This document shows positions 32,302 through 41,080 of a stretch of DNA of 64,000 nt, in pieces. The notes under the pieces were generated by a model. That model saw only the letters and a list, made by a program, of their open reading frames with translations. It did no database searches and had not been told where the DNA came from. The stretch spans positions 3,968,001-4,032,000 of the forward strand of contig NZ_CP132291.1 in NCBI RefSeq assembly GCF_044359855.1, read 5' to 3'. The stretch is from Rummeliibacillus pycnus_A (GTDB lineage Bacteria > Bacillota > Bacilli > Bacillales_A > Planococcaceae). Position numbers and translations under genes: made by a program. The stretch's first letter is position 1. Each line of letters opens with the position of its first letter.

Positions 32302-33327
32302 ATGAACAAAATGACAAAATGGGCATTACCATTAAGCCTACTAATGATGGTGGGAGTTCAAAGTGGAGCAATGGAAGCTTCGGCTAAAACAATCACATCT
32401 GATACAGCCAAGCAAACTTCAATGTCAAACTGTAATTGGCAATATAATCAAGCGTATAATTGGGTGAGTTTAAATAATTATTCATTTGACACTATTAAAG
32501 TTAAAAAATTTACTAAAGCTGAACTAGATAAGTATTTAGCTTCTCTATATGGTTCAGACAATGGTACTACACCAAATAATGGTTCAAACCAAGGAACAAC
32601 CTCAAACACAGGATCAGATAAAGGTACTACACCAAACACCGGTTCAAATCAAGGAACAACTTCAAACAAAGGGTCAGATAAAGGTACTACACCAAGCACT
32701 GGTTCCAACCAAGGAACAACTTCGAACAAAGGGTCAGATAAAGGTACTACATCAAACACTGGTTCCAACCAAGGAACAACTTCAAACAAAGGGTCAGATA
32801 AAGGTACTACATCAAACACTGGTTCCAACCAAGGAACAACTTCAAACACAGGATCAGATAAAGGTACTACATCAAATACTGGATCCAACCAAGGAACATC
32901 TTCAAACAAAGGATCAAACAATTCAACAACCAATTCTAACAGCTCATCTGCTTCACAATTTGAGCAACAAGTTATTTCATTAACAAACGCTGAACGTGCA
33001 AAAGAAGGCTTACCAGCATTACAAGCTGATACAAAATTAATGCAATCAGCAAAAGCAAAATCAGATGACATGGCTAAAAACCACTATTTCGATCATACGA
33101 GTCCAACATACGGTTCACCATTTGATCAAATGAAATCTCTTGGAATTTCATATAAATCAGCAGGTGAAAACATCGCACAAGGACAAAAAACACCACAAGA
33201 AGTGGTACAAGCTTGGATGCAATCTCCAGGACACCGTGCTAACATTATGAATGCTTCATACACTCATATCGGCGTAGGTTTTTCAGCAAACGGTAACTAC
33301 TGGACGCAACAGTTTATCCAAAAATAA
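32302..33327 (+). CDS. Secreted CAP-domain (SCP/PR-1) protein with tandem repeats
   Basis: This 341-residue protein starts at the ATG after AAGGAGGAATGCAAG. A signal peptide (~1-29, ending MEASAKT) and a short N-terminal region lead to a Gly/Ser/Thr/Asn repeat region (~84-215) built from a 20-residue unit (GSNQGTTSNKGSDKGTTSNT). A C-terminal CAP domain (~220-341) follows, with LTNAERAKEGLPALQ, HYFDHTSPTYGSPF, SAGENIAQG and SPGHRANIMN. Similar to YkwD. The repeats act as a wall-spanning stalk. Monocistronic. Confidence 0.88.
   Translation: MNKMTKWALPLSLLMMVGVQSGAMEASAKTITSDTAKQTSMSNCNWQYNQAYNWVSLNNYSFDTIKVKKFTKAELDKYLASLYGSDNGTTPNNGSNQGTTSNTGSDKGTTPNTGSNQGTTSNKGSDKGTTPSTGSNQGTTSNKGSDKGTTSNTGSNQGTTSNKGSDKGTTSNTGSNQGTTSNTGSDKGTTSNTGSNQGTSSNKGSNNSTTNSNSSSASQFEQQVISLTNAERAKEGLPALQADTKLMQSAKAKSDDMAKNHYFDHTSPTYGSPFDQMKSLGISYKSAGENIAQGQKTPQEVVQAWMQSPGHRANIMNASYTHIGVGFSANGNYWTQQFIQK
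32551..32940 (+). repeat. 60-bp in-frame tandem repeats
   Basis: Five full 60-base units start at 32581, 32641, 32701, 32761 and 32821, with partial units at both ends (32551-32580, 32881-32940). Units differ by a few bases, mostly synonymous or K/T, N/S and P/S swaps. Copy number is likely variable between strains. Confidence 0.92.
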
Positions 33328-33356
33328 TGATAGATTTATAATTTCATATAAATATA

Positions 33357-33388
33357 AAAACCAGCCTAAAATTTGGCTGGTTTTTTGT
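33357..33388 (+). terminator. Terminator of the CAP gene
   Basis: AAACCAGCC / GGCTGGTTT stem and T run. Confidence 0.85.
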
Positions 33389-33437
33389 TTGAAATCAGAA
33401 TTAATTTTCCATACTAGAAGAAAAAGGGGGTACTATT

Positions 33438-34856
33438 TTGCTATTCCTTGAATCCATGGTCGATAAACTAAAATCTACCTTTTATAATTCTGTTGATTTT
33501 ACAGCAAAAGAGATTTCATGGCCGAACGAAAAATATGCGATTCTATGTTATTACAGTTCAATGGTTAACAAAAGAGATGTTCAAGATCAACTTAACGTAT
33601 TGAAACTTCAAGCAGCAGTGGATGAAAAAAAATGGACAGAGACAATGGCTTCTGTGAAAGAACCTTTCCAAATGGAAAAATTCGTTGAATATATTTGCCA
33701 AGGTGAAACCATCATTATTTTAATGACAGAACAGCAGATGGTACATCTTACTTTACCAGAGGTACCACATCGTGCTCCTGATGAACCTTTAAACGAACAT
33801 ATAGTTCGTGGTTCTCATGAAGGGTTTATTGAGAACGCTGATGTAAATATAGGATTAATTCGTAAACGAATTCGAGTGCCAAATTTAGTAGTAAATAAAA
33901 TGGAAATCGGTGTTGAAACAAAAACGGATGTCTACTATATCTACTTGGATCAAGTTGCTAATATACAATCAGTGTCGGAAGTTGAAAGGAAATTGAAATT
34001 GATGCAAGAAAGAACACCAACTTTGTATACAGCCGGAGAAGTAGGTGACTATTTGGAGGAGTCCGTATATTCCCCGTTTCCCCAACTTTTAAATACAGAA
34101 AGACCTGACCGTGTCTTGGCAAATTTAGTTGAAGGTAAAATTGCTATTTTAACAAGTATTTCACCGACGGTACTAATTGGACCTGTTACATTTTTTTCAT
34201 TTTATCAATCACCTGATGATTATAACGGGCGTGTTTTAGTTGGTTCTTTTTATAGAATAGTACGTATATTCAGTTTTTTGAGTGCGGTATTTTTGCCTGC
34301 ATTTTATATTGCCATTGTCAGCTTTCATTTTGAGGTATTACCTTTGGAGTTAAGTAAAAAGCTCAAGTTAGATATTGGAGAAATTCCATACCGACCGATT
34401 ATAGAAGCGTTGTTACTTGAAATTATAATTGAGTTAATCAGGGAAGCGAGTATTCGGTTACCTCAAGCTGTTGTACAAACAATTGGTATTGTAGGTGGCT
34501 TAGTAATTGGAACTGTTATTGTGACTGCTGGACTTGTTTCTAACATGATGGTAATAGTTGTGGCTTTGACTGCCATTTCAAGTTATGTGGTTCCATCTGT
34601 GGAGATGAATATGTCCATTCGGATTTTACGTTTTCCATTTATGTTAGCCGCTGCTTTTATGGGCTTTTTCGGGATTGTCATTGGTAGTTTTGTTTTATTC
34701 GTTCATTTATTAAATTTAAGCTCTTTAAAATCGCCTTACTTTTCTCCGATAGTGCCTTTTGAGCCTAAAAAAATAAAAAAAATATTTGTTCGTGGGCCGT
34801 TTGTAAAACCGGAACCACAAGTAAGTTCTTTTGATCCAGAAGGAAATAATAAATGA
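33438..34856 (+). CDS. Spore germinant receptor subunit A (GerA family)
   Basis: This 472-residue A subunit has a soluble N-terminal part (~1-240) with the family's GxxE-like HIVRGSHEGFIENADVNIGLIRKRI segment. Four to five membrane helices (~265-440) follow, including SPTVLIGPVTFFSFYQSPDDY and EALLLEIIIELIREASIRLPQ. With the B and C subunits it forms the inner-membrane receptor that senses germinants. TTG at 33438 follows AGGGGG. It overlaps the B gene by 4 bases. Which germinant is sensed cannot be read from sequence. Confidence 0.92.
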   Translation: MLFLESMVDKLKSTFYNSVDFTAKEISWPNEKYAILCYYSSMVNKRDVQDQLNVLKLQAAVDEKKWTETMASVKEPFQMEKFVEYICQGETIIILMTEQQMVHLTLPEVPHRAPDEPLNEHIVRGSHEGFIENADVNIGLIRKRIRVPNLVVNKMEIGVETKTDVYYIYLDQVANIQSVSEVERKLKLMQERTPTLYTAGEVGDYLEESVYSPFPQLLNTERPDRVLANLVEGKIAILTSISPTVLIGPVTFFSFYQSPDDYNGRVLVGSFYRIVRIFSFLSAVFLPAFYIAIVSFHFEVLPLELSKKLKLDIGEIPYRPIIEALLLEIIIELIREASIRLPQAVVQTIGIVGGLVIGTVIVTAGLVSNMMVIVVALTAISSYVVPSVEMNMSIRILRFPFMLAAAFMGFFGIVIGSFVLFVHLLNLSSLKSPYFSPIVPFEPKKIKKIFVRGPFVKPEPQVSSFDPEGNNK

Positions 34857-35890
34857 GTTTTAAGTTAACAAAAGCCCAATTCTTTGTAATGTTATTTTTT
34901 ATCCAAACAGGTATTATTTACATTTCGTTTCAGCATGGGCTCATTAAAGGGGGAGGAAGAGACGCTTGGATAATGTTTGCTGTTACTGCAATCATTGTTT
35001 TTATACAGTTGCTCTTATTCGAAAAATACTACCAAAGATTCGTATTAGGTAAAATTACATCTTGGCTTTATATTTTATATTGGCTTACGCTTATTATTGG
35101 CTTTTTAGGCTATATGCAATATACCTTAAACACTTGGGTTATTCAAAGTACGCCTCCCATCATTACTTTAACTCTTATTCTTCTTGTCTCTTTATATATC
35201 AGTTTGAGTAGGCCTTCAACAGTAATAAATTTAGGTGTATTAATCATTCCATTGGTGATTATTTTCATTGTGTTTATATTGATTGCAACACATGAACTGA
35301 AATTTAGTAATATTTTGCCACTTGGTACAAGTACGGTGTCTCAGTGGTTAAGTGGTATGCATAATAGCTCAATAGCATTTATTGGAATAGAAAGCTATTT
35401 AATATTAAGAAAATATGTGTTGGAAAATGAAAAAGTAGCTGGGAAACCATTATTTATTTTTCATTTAATTGTTTCTATTTTTATGGGTGTTTCTGTTATC
35501 GGAACAGAATTTTACTTTGCATTAAAAGAAATTAATTTAATTCCTGAGCCCATTATTTATATATTAAAATCCCAAAAAGTTACATTTGTTAAACGACTAG
35601 ATATATTTTTTATTTACATTTGGCTTGCTTGGGGCATTTTAACGATTAACCTATTTATTTTTAATATTCGTATTGTACTTTTTTCTAAAAAAAGAAAACA
35701 TCCGCAACGAATGATGATTATTTTGCATTGTTTTATTTTAGTCGTAACTTTGTTCTTAGTAGGTATATATCAAGTAGATTTGATTCGAAAATATATTGGT
35801 TACTTATATTATCCATTCACTATTGTTTTACCTGTGATCATCATTTTGAAGAATAGAAGGAGAGATTCCAAATGCGACAAGTCACAATAG
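34853..35890 (+). CDS. Germinant receptor subunit B (GerAB/endospore permease family)
   Basis: This 345-residue protein has ten membrane helices and belongs to the amino-acid permease-like spore germination family: KLTKAQFFVMLFFIQTGIIY at the start and GIESYLILRKYVL in the middle. B subunits are thought to bind the germinant. It starts inside the A gene and its stop overlaps the C gene by 19 bases, so all three are coupled. Confidence 0.9.
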   Translation: MSFKLTKAQFFVMLFFIQTGIIYISFQHGLIKGGGRDAWIMFAVTAIIVFIQLLLFEKYYQRFVLGKITSWLYILYWLTLIIGFLGYMQYTLNTWVIQSTPPIITLTLILLVSLYISLSRPSTVINLGVLIIPLVIIFIVFILIATHELKFSNILPLGTSTVSQWLSGMHNSSIAFIGIESYLILRKYVLENEKVAGKPLFIFHLIVSIFMGVSVIGTEFYFALKEINLIPEPIIYILKSQKVTFVKRLDIFFIYIWLAWGILTINLFIFNIRIVLFSKKRKHPQRMMIILHCFILVVTLFLVGIYQVDLIRKYIGYLYYPFTIVLPVIIILKNRRRDSKCDKSQ

Positions 35891-36966
35891 TTTGTATGTT
35901 AAGTGTTGTGTTACTTGCTGGCTGTTGGGATGAACGATTATACAAAAATTTTGCAGTTATATCAATTGCAGGAATCGAAGGCCATATGGGGGATTTGAAA
36001 GCTTATTACGCATATCCGAGTTCATCTAACGATCCTACAAAAGTTACAATCGTTGAATCAGAAGGGCTAACACCAAGAGATGTTCGAAACAAAGCAGATT
36101 TAAAGACAGCACTAACGCTTGATTTATCAGAACTTTCTACTTACTTAATGGCAGAGGAAAGTGCATATGATGATATTTATCCTTTTTTAGATATTTTCTA
36201 TCGTAATGCTCAAAATCCTATTACTACTAAATTTGCCATTACAAAAGGTTCTCCCAAAGACTTTATTGATGTTAAAAAGTCTTTACCATCTGGATTAGGA
36301 GAATATTATCAGAACTTTATAGATAGTGCAGAGAGGGATTCTGTTTTTCCAAAAGGCTTAGACATCCAACAAGCAGGCTCAATGCTATTTGAAGAAGGAC
36401 AGGATTTAGTTTTACCTTATTTGGATAGAGATGAAAAGAATAAAACCCCAATAGCAGAAGGGCTTGCTCTTTTTAATGGTAGAAAATTTACAGGGACAAC
36501 CCTAGGTAAAAGGGATTCCCTATTATTAGTCCTAGCAGCTTATGGAAAAGCGGATTCAGCTCGATTATCGTATATATTTAAAGAGGAAGATAAAAAAACA
36601 CCACTAACAGTCGATATTATTCGATATAAAAAGAAAATTAAAATCCAAGAACAAGGTAAATCAGCGAAAGTCTACCTAAATTCTACATTTAAAGTGAATA
36701 TAGATGAGTTCCCTTTAGATCATATTGGTGAACAAAAAGTGAAAGACAAAGTAGAAAAATTTCTGGAGAAAAAAATTAAAAGTGAAACATTGAAAATGAT
36801 CAAAAAATGCCAAGATGCATCATCAGATCCTTTAGGTGTTGGAAAAAAAGCAAGAGCTGGCCGATCAAAAATCTGGAAGGAAGGCCATTGGAAAGAAATC
36901 TACAAAACATTAGATTTTAAAGTAGATGTGAATGTTAAAATTATTCGTTCAGGAATTTTAAAATGA
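35872..36966 (+). CDS. Germinant receptor subunit C (Ger(x)C lipoprotein)
   Basis: This 364-residue lipoprotein has a signal ending LLAGC (Cys ~18) and then WDERLYKNFAVISIAGIEG, the usual start of Ger(x)C proteins (GCWDxREL-like). The C-terminal part has the KIWKEGHWKEIYKTLDFKVDVNVKI end typical of the family. It is anchored on the outer face of the spore inner membrane. Last gene of the gerABC-type operon. Confidence 0.9.
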   Translation: MRQVTIVCMLSVVLLAGCWDERLYKNFAVISIAGIEGHMGDLKAYYAYPSSSNDPTKVTIVESEGLTPRDVRNKADLKTALTLDLSELSTYLMAEESAYDDIYPFLDIFYRNAQNPITTKFAITKGSPKDFIDVKKSLPSGLGEYYQNFIDSAERDSVFPKGLDIQQAGSMLFEEGQDLVLPYLDRDEKNKTPIAEGLALFNGRKFTGTTLGKRDSLLLVLAAYGKADSARLSYIFKEEDKKTPLTVDIIRYKKKIKIQEQGKSAKVYLNSTFKVNIDEFPLDHIGEQKVKDKVEKFLEKKIKSETLKMIKKCQDASSDPLGVGKKARAGRSKIWKEGHWKEIYKTLDFKVDVNVKIIRSGILK

Positions 36967-36997
36967 GTAATAAGGTCTATGATAAATCTATATAAAT

Positions 36998-37049
36998 GCA
37001 ACGAAAGAATCCCCCTCAGTAAGAAGGAGATTCCATTCGTTGTATTTTT
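36998..37049 (+). terminator. Terminator between ger operon and MATE gene
   Basis: CAACGAAAGAATCCCCCTC / GAGATTCCATTCGTTG imperfect stem followed by TATTTTTC on the plus strand; it reaches into the 3' end of the convergent MATE gene. Confidence 0.6.
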
Positions 37050-38380
37050 CGTTGTACAAAACGAAGTCGAATACTCAGGGTGAGTGCCCCTGTAGCTAGA
37101 CCGGATATAAGACCAATCCAATAGCCGTAAGGACCAAGGTCGGTAAAATTAGCTAATATATAGCCTAGTGGTAACCCAATAACCCAATATGAAATTAATG
37201 CCATAACAAATGTCATAGTCACATCCTTATATCCACGAAGTGCACCTTGTATTGGTGCTTGAATCGCATCTGAAAGCTGGAAGAATGCAGCATATGTTAA
37301 AAAGTGACCAGCAAGATTTACGACATTAAGATCATCACTATAAATTGCTGCGATTTGCTCTTTAAAAGTAAGGAGGATAGTTAAAGAAACAATACAAATA
37401 GATACAGCTGTTGCTATACATAATAGGCTATATGCTTTGGCATCCTTGAATCTTTTCGCTCCAGTTTCATAACCAATCAGAATCGTTGCTCCCATTGAGA
37501 TACTTAAAGGAATCATATATAACAGACTTGCAAAATTCATCGCGATTTGATGAGCACCGATGACGGATGTACTGTAATTACTCATTAATATTGTAACGAC
37601 TGAGAAAATACTTACTTCGGCAAAAATAGATAAGCCAATGGGCAATCCAAGTTTAATTATTTCCATACATTTAGATAAATTTATCTTTGGTAGTTTTTGA
37701 TACAATTTGAAACCTGAAAATGGAACTTTTTTCATCGTGATGAAAATAGCAATCCCACAAATAAGCCAATACGTTATGGCAGATGCAACACCAGAGCCGA
37801 CACCACCTAGTTCAGGAAACCCAAGATGCCCAAAAATAAAGAAGTAGTTAAAAATAATATTAATCGGAGTAGCTAGTAAAGTAATTATCATTGAAACTCT
37901 TGTACGTCCTAATGCATCTATGAAACAACGTAGTACACTGTATATAAATAAAGGAATTAGACCAATACACATAGCAATAAGATAATGATAAGCAACTCGG
38001 TGTACATCAGGTTCCAATGACATTTTAGATAGCAAGGGATTAATCGCCAAAATCATGCCAAACAAAATAATCAATGCAAGTGCAATTGCTACATAAAAAC
38101 CTTGTTGAATTGAAAATGTTGCTTCTTTCTCTCTTTTCGCACCGACTAATTGTGCTACAATAGGGGTTATAGATAAGAGAATGCCTGATAATCCAGTATA
38201 AATAGGCATCCATATCGAAGAACCAATGGAAACACCTGCTAAATCAGCAGTACTATATTTACTTGACATTAAGGTGTCAAAAAATGACATCAAATATAAC
38301 GCAATTTGGGTGATAAGAATAGGGAATACAATTTTTAACATGAGTATCCATTTTGCTCTTATCGTAGTTGTTTCATGCAC
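37016..38380 (-). CDS. MATE family multidrug efflux transporter
   Basis: This 454-residue protein has twelve predicted membrane helices in two similar halves, with MATE marks MSSKYSTADLAGVSIGSSIW, LRCFIDALGRTRVSMI and QAPIQGALRGYKDVTM. It would export cationic drugs with Na+ or H+ influx (NorM/YeeO-like). GGGAGATG lies ~11 bases before the ATG. A structured region upstream (38416-38500) may regulate it. Confidence 0.88.
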   Translation of the reverse strand: MHETTTIRAKWILMLKIVFPILITQIALYLMSFFDTLMSSKYSTADLAGVSIGSSIWMPIYTGLSGILLSITPIVAQLVGAKREKEATFSIQQGFYVAIALALIILFGMILAINPLLSKMSLEPDVHRVAYHYLIAMCIGLIPLFIYSVLRCFIDALGRTRVSMIITLLATPINIIFNYFFIFGHLGFPELGGVGSGVASAITYWLICGIAIFITMKKVPFSGFKLYQKLPKINLSKCMEIIKLGLPIGLSIFAEVSIFSVVTILMSNYSTSVIGAHQIAMNFASLLYMIPLSISMGATILIGYETGAKRFKDAKAYSLLCIATAVSICIVSLTILLTFKEQIAAIYSDDLNVVNLAGHFLTYAAFFQLSDAIQAPIQGALRGYKDVTMTFVMALISYWVIGLPLGYILANFTDLGPYGYWIGLISGLATGALTLSIRLRFVQRKIQRMESPSY

Positions 38381-38415
38381 TTGTTTTCATCTCCCATTAT
38401 GTTGATATTCAAGCT

Positions 38416-38500
38416 GGGGCGGGTCCACATGAAGCGAACCCGATAAAAGTTGCGATACTATAGCAACCTTAGGTCAGATTCCTAAATACGATCGCCGCCG
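38416..38500 (-). ncRNA. Candidate structured leader RNA of the MATE gene
   Basis: Reading the minus strand, GGCGGC (38499-38494) can pair with the terminal GCC of GGACCCGCC. Inside are TTAGG-loop-CCTAA, GTTGC-loop-GCAAC (or alternatively GCGAT ... ATCGC), and GGGTTC-loop-GGACCC. Several nested hairpins in 85 bases are more than expected in AT-rich spacer. It matches no riboswitch class that I can name. Confidence 0.4.
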
Positions 38501-38606
38501 TTTTATTGACATGTTTTATTGAAGTAGTTCGTATAGTAAAATAAGTACCTGTTCAAAACAAAAGCAAGCCGGTCCTTCATTGTTCGAGTAGAATAGGAGA
38601 ATTATA

Positions 38607-39683
38607 ATGACTAAGCAAACTGTAATATTAACTGGTGGCGGTACTGCAGGCCACGTTTCACTCAATCAAGCTATCATACCATCATTCTTAGAAAAAGGCT
38701 ATGATGTTCACTATATTGGCTCAAAAGACGGAATCGAAAAAGACATTATCGGTCAGGCTTTCCCTGATTTGCAATATCATGCAATTTCAAGTGGGAAGTT
38801 AAGACGATATTTCTCTATGAAAAACTTTACCGATCCATTTCGCGTGTTGGCTGGAATTTCACAAGCATTAACTATTATGCGTCGTGTAAAACCGATTGTT
38901 GTTTTTTCGAAAGGAGGATTTGTTTCTGTACCAGTTGTCATGGCGGCCAAACTATCTGGCATCCCGGTAGTATCTCACGAATCAGACGTAACACCTGGTT
39001 TAGCTAACAAACTATCACTTCCTTTTGCATCACATATTTTCACAGTATTTAAACAAACATTAAATCATTTGCCAGCTGAAAAAGCGACATGCACTGGCTC
39101 CATTATTCGTTCAGAGTTATTTGAAGGAAAAAAAGACAAGGGGCTTGCAATGTGTGGTTTCCACAATGGAAAAGAAACCATTCTAATAATGGGCGGTAGC
39201 CAAGGATCTAAATTCATCAACGATGCTGTTCGTTCGAATATGGTAGAATTGTTAAAAAACCATAATATTATTCATTTATGTGGGAAAGGTCATTTAGACG
39301 AAGCACTTGTTAATATGCCTGGCTACAAGCAATTTGAATATGTAACAACAGAATTACCAGATTTACTATATGCTTCTGATTATATTGTTTCTAGAGCTGG
39401 TTCCAATTCAATCTTTGAATTTTTAGCCCTTGAAAAACCAATGCTTTTAATACCACTTTCTTTACAGAAATCTCGTGGAGATCAAATTTTAAATGCGAAA
39501 TTATTCTTCGAACAAGGCCTTGCAGAAGTTTTACAAGAGGAAGAGCTAAATAATCAAAGCTTTATGAAAGCGATGGAAACACTAAAAGCTCATAAAGACT
39601 CACTAATCAAGAACATGCGAGAAGCTGAGTCTCCAAAAACGCCAGATGAAATGGTTGATCTAATTACTCAATACACAAAATAA
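38607..39683 (+). CDS. murG: MurG-type UDP-GlcNAc transferase (orphan copy)
   Basis: This 358-residue GT28 glycosyltransferase has TGGGTAGHVSLNQAI (MurG glycine loop), GGFVSVPVVMAA (second Gly-rich site), HESDVTPGLANK, MGGSQGSKFINDAV and SRAGSNSIFEFLALEKP with LIPLSLQKSRGDQ. It adds GlcNAc to lipid I in peptidoglycan synthesis. Canonical murG lies in the division/cell-wall cluster; here it stands alone, so it is probably a second MurG, as in some Bacillus species. Confidence 0.85.
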   Translation: MTKQTVILTGGGTAGHVSLNQAIIPSFLEKGYDVHYIGSKDGIEKDIIGQAFPDLQYHAISSGKLRRYFSMKNFTDPFRVLAGISQALTIMRRVKPIVVFSKGGFVSVPVVMAAKLSGIPVVSHESDVTPGLANKLSLPFASHIFTVFKQTLNHLPAEKATCTGSIIRSELFEGKKDKGLAMCGFHNGKETILIMGGSQGSKFINDAVRSNMVELLKNHNIIHLCGKGHLDEALVNMPGYKQFEYVTTELPDLLYASDYIVSRAGSNSIFEFLALEKPMLLIPLSLQKSRGDQILNAKLFFEQGLAEVLQEEELNNQSFMKAMETLKAHKDSLIKNMREAESPKTPDEMVDLITQYTK

Positions 39684-39727
39684 TATTTACTTGCCTTATA
39701 GAATAGTAGAAATTGAATATCGAATGC

Positions 39728-39775
39728 AAAAAGACCATCTAGTAAGCCTCACATAGGCGACTAAATGGTCTTTAT
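39728..39775 (+). terminator. Terminator after murG-like gene
   Basis: AAAGACCATCTAGT ... ACTAAATGGTCTTT stem followed by ATTG. Confidence 0.7.
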
Positions 39776-39940
39776 TGTCTATAAACGGAGTTCATACTTT
39801 CAGACCCTGCAGTTATTTGCAGTCCTGAATCGAAAACAATTTGACAGTTTTCAAACGGGGGGCTGAAATGACTCGAGGGTTCAACGTCCGCAGTATTATT
39901 AAGTGTTATCTGCAAGTCAACGTCCTCACCTTTCTGATAT

Positions 39941-40489
39941 TTACATTGCCTGTTCTTCTGAAGTATTCTCTTGAGTTGCCATACAAAAATAAAAAGTATC
40001 TTTTTGAATCTTCAATAATTCGAACTTCTTCTCACCACGGTTAATCTCTTCATATAATGAGGGATGACTGTCTTTGGCATCCATTACATAACCAAGTTTA
40101 GCCGCAGCACGTATAGATTTTGTGTTTTCTTTTCTTATTTTAAGAAAGACACATTGAAAATCTAATTCAAAGAATAATTCTTTCAAAAATAATTCTTTTG
40201 CCTTTTGGTTATACCCCTTTCCTTGATGTGGAACACCAATCCATGTACCTAGGAATCCTGCGCCATCTTGCACATCATACAAAGTAATTGTTCCAATAGG
40301 TTGGCCCCAATCATCGGTAATTGTACGCGATACTACCTTACCGTTTTCTTCATCTTCCATCAATTGGCTAGTCATAAACCAAAATTCATCTGCTGTCTCT
40401 GCCTTTTGACGCACAAAAGGGAAGACAGATGGGTGACTTAACAACTCAAAAAGCTCATTACATTCTTGCAATTCACGTCGCTTAATCAT
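39941..40489 (-). CDS. GNAT family N-acetyltransferase (RimJ/RimL type)
   Basis: This 182-residue acetyltransferase has the acetyl-CoA loop V-P-H-Q-G-K-G-Y (TWIGVPHQGKGYNQKAKELF, ~85-104) and CVFLKIRKENTKSIRAAAKLGY, the usual beta5-alpha4 region of RimJ/RimL-like proteins. The substrate (ribosomal protein, antibiotic or small amine) is unknown. AAGGAGGCG precedes the ATG. The ~190-base leader on this strand is unusually structured. Confidence 0.8.
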   Translation of the reverse strand: MIKRRELQECNELFELLSHPSVFPFVRQKAETADEFWFMTSQLMEDEENGKVVSRTITDDWGQPIGTITLYDVQDGAGFLGTWIGVPHQGKGYNQKAKELFLKELFFELDFQCVFLKIRKENTKSIRAAAKLGYVMDAKDSHPSLYEEINRGEKKFELLKIQKDTFYFCMATQENTSEEQAM

Positions 40490-40680
40490 GCTGAACGCCT
40501 CCTTTTTAGGGGTGAACTTCTAATCCAGTTCTATCCCCGCTCGAAATTTTTCATTTAATGTTGCATAAAAAATTTCGGGGTGGGAATCGAACCCACTAGA
40601 ACCAGCGAACACTGGTGGCGCACCATTTGCCTTCCCTATTGACTCTATAAAAAATAGGAATCACTTATGAAATTATTTTG
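40490..40680 (-). ncRNA. Candidate regulatory leader of the GNAT gene
   Basis: On the minus strand, in order: CCTATT-loop-AATAGG, GGTG-CGC-CACC, CCAG-TGTTCG-CTGG, GTGGG-TTCGATT-CCCAC (a canonical tRNA T-arm by sequence, 40596-40580), then CCCCGAAATTTTTT pairing with AAAAATTTCGAGCGGGG. The same GGGG can instead pair with CCCC immediately before the ribosome site (GGGGATAGAACT ... AGTTCACCCC). Mutually exclusive pairing suggests a switch. It is not a complete tRNA. Confidence 0.5.
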
Positions 40681-41025
40681 CACTTTTACTATACTAAGAA
40701 TTTTTCAAAATGCAAAGAAAAAACTGTTGTTTTTTGAAAAAAAAATAATCATAAAAATGACAAATGTGAACATGTTTTAAAAGGTTAAAATTATTTTGTA
40801 ATTTATTGCATAGTTGAAATTTGATAATATAAAGAAAAGCTATATTTTCTTCTAACCAAAAATAAGCAAAAAGATACTAATTTCACAGAAAATAATATAA
40901 TATACTTAGTGTGACTGTGTTCTTGTAGATACAAATAACTATATTTTAGCGGTTTATAAAAGATAATTAGTCATATAAATGATAAAATTTCGTAATTATT
41001 TTACTTGGCATTTGAAACTGAGCGG

Positions 41026-41054
41026 TTGTATGCTTTTCTGAATAGAATTATGAT
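41026..41054 (+). promoter_or_regulatory. Promoter of dapF
   Basis: TTGTAT (41026-41031), 17 bases, TATGAT (41049-41054), 27 bases before the dapF start. The 40681-41025 stretch before it is very AT-rich with no gene seen. Confidence 0.55.
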
Positions 41055-41080
41055 AAACATAGAGAATGGAGGCAGTTTTA

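Noticed and set aside
32549..33071. Two long overlapping frames, one on each strand, within the CAP gene repeats
   Set aside because: Repeat-driven open frames in a 60-bp tandem repeat; the signal-peptide/CAP frame is clearly the coding one.
39841..40044. 67-codon frame with G-rich upstream sequence
   Set aside because: Overlaps the GNAT gene antisense, no conserved-looking domain, odd composition.
40580..40596. tRNA gene (T-arm sequence GTGGG-TTCGATT-CCCAC)
   Set aside because: No matching 5' acceptor strand, D-arm or anticodon arm at the right distance; treated as part of a structured leader.
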